This document shows, piece by piece, positions 61,550 to 64,000 of a DNA stretch of 64,000 nt. Every line of letters begins with the position of its first letter. The stretch's first letter is position 1. Position numbers and translations under genes: made by a program. Source of the DNA: Blastomyces gilchristii SLH14081 (Eukaryota > Ascomycota > Eurotiomycetes > Onygenales > Ajellomycetaceae); NCBI RefSeq assembly GCF_000003855.2, contig NW_003101665.1, forward strand, positions 997,210-1,061,209, in the 5' to 3' direction. The notes under the pieces were generated by a model, which had not been told where the DNA came from, made no database searches, and saw only the letters and a list, made by a program, of their open reading frames with translations.

Positions 61550-62028
61550 TAGAAAAATGTTAGAATAAGCCTCTTATTATCTTTCAAGAATGATGCTCTC
61601 ATGCACTTAGTATTGCAGATAAGAAGAGAGAGAAGAAAAAAAAAAGTGTAACAGAGAGAGAGAGATCTTTTTAAAAAATTCTACTACTATTATTAGCTTT
61701 GTCTCTAAAACACATTACTTTTGTAAGAAATTTTATACACAGAATAGGAATATGATGAGAGATTCATAAGTCACTTATTAACTATATTTTTCACATTTCA
61801 ATTGATATATAAGAAATTCACTTATTATATAATTAATTTGAATAGAAATGAGAAAAAGAAGATCTACACAGTTAGTAGAGAAACTCATTTATTTCTTTAT
61901 ATTATATGCAGTATGTATACTATCAAATCAGTTGATAACTGTTACTATATAATAAAGAAAATTTCTAATTCAGTAATCTTGAGAGCATCAGAACTATGCT
62001 TTTAAAGAGAAGAGTATTATTATACTTC

Positions 62029-62268
62029 TGATTATATTAAGACTCTGTTACAGTTTCATATAACTTATTACTTCTCTGTGAATAATTTCATTCATTCTGT
62101 AGATTATTTAAACTAGTTTTCAATCACTCTATAACATTATTCAGATGTAATATAGAAAGATCTAATTAATAAATATAAGAATCTCACTTCTATATAAGGT
62201 CAGTAGATTACTCTTTAATAATAGTGAGACACTGCTGAGGTATCACTTCAGCTATTTTTACTTATAGA
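62029..62268 (+). repeat. D2 3' LTR, truncated by hAT
   Basis: Starts TATTATACTTCTG, the fully mutated form of the TGTCACGCCCCCG start kept by the outer 5' LTR. Homology to the D LTR continues to TTACTTATAG and then stops at the hAT end. Confidence 0.8.
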
Positions 62269-64000
62269 TAGACTGGCCGGCGGGATCATGAATTTCACAT
62301 TTGGTCTCATTTGGTCTGGTCTCATACATTTCTTAGCGTGAGTCTCATCAGAACCAAGCCTTGAAAAAATCTGAAAATGGATCATTTCTGAGAGAAATGA
62401 TGTGAAAAATGACCAGATTTAATTCAAGAACAGTGAAATGAAAGTAATTTCTCAGGATAAACTGTGAAAGATGATGATTCTTCTAAAATCAGAATGAGAC
62501 TGAGACTGAAGATTAAAATCAGTCTCATTTAATTCATTCAGTGATTGCTTATATAATCAGAATTTGATAATAATTATTGATAACACTCATGAAACAACTA
62601 AATACATTCTTGTGCAAGTTTATTCTTCACTTTCTCATGAAAACTACACTTCTCTGATATACTGTGATCAGAGGTATTAAACTATCTGATAATTTCATGT
62701 TTTATAATCATGAGTTTCTTGATTGTTTCTTCTTGTAATTGTCTCTGATAATAGTAATAAATATCTTGACTTGAGTTGAACTTTCACTTCATTCTCACCT
62801 CTGTCAATGAAATTGTCAGAATATCATGTGCCATCAGTGCAACAGTTGAATATATACTCTCAACAATTTTTCATAACTCTAGAATTGATTTGGTGTGTAA
62901 ATTTGTCAGATTATCTTGAAGATAGCAGTCAAATTCAGTTTTACAAGCATGTAGTTTTGTCTGATTTTCAGTTGTAATCAATGTATGCAAGTTCTGTTTC
63001 AAAGTTAGTATTATAGTTCTATGAGATATGAAGCATTATCAAAGATTGTTACTTATTAGAGAATTGTATTTCACTGTCTTCATATCTTGAACATCTGCTT
63101 GTTCAAATCTCTGATAGTTGACATTGTAGTAGTCTCAGGCTAATTTGATATATGAGTCTCATTTCTTCTCTGTTCAATCTTGAGAAGTGTAGATATTAAC
63201 TCAATGAGAGAAATCTAGTAGAGCTGCTACAGTATAGTACTCTGTAAAAGATTGTTCAGTTTTGCTGTAATACTATACCAGTTTATTTCTTACAGCAATA
63301 ATAGCCTGCACTATAGCATCATTTCAGACTGAATTTCTTTTTGAGTGATTTAACTGCTTCTCAAGATGAGTAAATAAACTGTTATACATTCATCAGGCTG
63401 ACTACAGTATTGGTGTACAAGTGATTGAGACTGTCTTTATTATCTTATAAAAACTGAAACAGTAAATCAATCATATATTTCAACTGAGTTCACTTCATAT
63501 CAGAAAGTTTCAATATCTGAATCTTTTCTTAATCAGAGTATTGCATTCAATGATTAATCATCTGACATAATTGAAGAGTCTGAACAGTCATCTTATATAT
63601 TAAACTTCATCATATTCTAACATTCTGTATCATATTCAGTGATGTGACTGATTTGTTTGTTTATTGAATATCATGAAATCATTATTATTATTTAGAGGAG
63701 GTACAAATTGCATTAGCAATGTTTTGAATCTGTGATATTTAAATTATTAATCAATCTATTCAAAATTAACAGTAGTATTATCAAAAAGTATTATCAAAAA
63801 GCAATATTAAAAAGTGTTGTTAAAAAACATTATCTTTTATAAAGTAGATGTAAAAGTTACTTGAGTAATCACTTTCATCTTATTCTCATTTCAAGAATCA
63901 GCCATCTCATTATTCTTCATCTCAATATTAAGATTCTTTATCAGTGTTTGTATCACAGTGAATCACATGAGCATGCAGGAATATGACTTATTTATCATTT
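62269..64000 (-). mobile_element. hAT DNA transposon, 3' part
   Basis: The left end TAGACTGGCCGGCGGG, followed by repeated GGTCTCATTTGGTCTGG, looks like a fungal hAT terminus and keeps normal composition. It interrupts the D2 3' LTR. The element continues beyond the window, so the other end and 8-bp duplication cannot be seen. Confidence 0.75.
62690..64000 (-). pseudogene. hAT transposase, decayed, 5' end outside window
   Basis: Minus-strand translation through TGA gives typical hAT segments. One is an N-K-L-V-(TGA)-Y-Y-S-K-T-E stretch near 63275. Another is Y-Y-T-V-A-A-L-L-D-F-S-H near 63230, which is the conserved 'A..LDP..K' block of the family. A Trp-rich E-K-K-(TGA)-D-S-Y follows near 63150. 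Towards the end (about 62870-62690) lies a dimerisation-type segment, A-L-M-A-H-D-I-L-T-I, then an E-T-I-K-K-L-M-I tail. hAT transposases cut and paste DNA in the nucleus; this copy has many stops and cannot be active. Confidence 0.72.

Larger units (their letters stand above)
52547..62268 (+). mobile_element. Element D2: second copy of the D1 chromovirus, more decayed
   Basis: The 5' LTR is 52547-53087. The 3' LTR starts at 62029 after a purine tract and is cut near 62268 by a hAT element. Internal length without C2 is about 6.7 kb, matching D1 (also about 6.7 kb). Orientation is opposite to D1. It carries C2 (54102-56297) in its gag region. Confidence 0.9.

Noticed and set aside
6840..63900. 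TGA might be a sense codon for Trp (mitochondrial or alternative code).
   Set aside because: TAA and TAG also interrupt the same frames, Asp and Cys at active sites are changed by G-to-A, and unmutated genes in the islands use TGG. C-to-T decay explains all of this.

Overview
The window looks like a transposon-rich, AT-rich block of a filamentous ascomycete (Pezizomycotina) nuclear genome. The grounds are a single 5S rRNA gene of the ascomycete type, short GT-AG introns, CT-rich promoters, fungal Gypsy chromoviruses, Copia, a LINE and a hAT element, a FluG-domain/C2H2 gene of a family known from ascomycetes, and heavy RIP-like C-to-T decay of every long repeat. Class and genus cannot be fixed from sequence alone; the 5S gene and FluG family would suit Eurotiomycetes.

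Layout. 1-6086 is a mostly unmutated gene island. It holds a RING-finger gene with one premature TGA (minus), an unrecognised two-exon gene with a clear TATA promoter (plus), degenerate repeats and a 51-bp minisatellite. 6092-11277 is a complete, decayed Copia element (116-bp LTRs, TSD CTACA). 11283-14380 is another unmutated island with a long hairpin, a 108-bp minisatellite and an ORF with internal repeats. 14533-17078 is a decayed FluG/DUF3435 gene with C2H2 fingers. 17580-20350 is an unidentified decayed repeat. 20502-35501 is a Gypsy element (TSD GTATA) carrying a second Gypsy chromovirus, D1, at 22719-30463 (TSD CACTG). About 35690-39480 is a LINE, abutting a truncated minus-strand Copia whose 5' LTR ends at 41664. 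41665-45770 is an unmutated island with the 5S rRNA gene. 46528-52197 is another Gypsy chromovirus, C1 (TSD AATTC). 52547-62268 is a second copy of D1 (D2) in the opposite orientation. D2 is interrupted by a non-autonomous derivative of C1 (C2, 54102-56297, TSD AGATA) and cut in its 3' LTR by a hAT element that runs off the window.

No working pathway is encoded here. What ties the window together is genome defence. Repeats have lost nearly all GG, CC and CG while many CAG/CTG survive, so Trp codons have become TGA throughout. The outer edges of the elements are spared. Both D copies carry an extra spliced ORF antisense to pol. The most interesting points are the unusual mutation context, the edge sparing (tested inside D2 by comparing its outer and inner LTR starts), the antisense ORF, the gag-only C2 element with its empty site in D1, and the RING gene killed by one CGA-to-TGA-type change.
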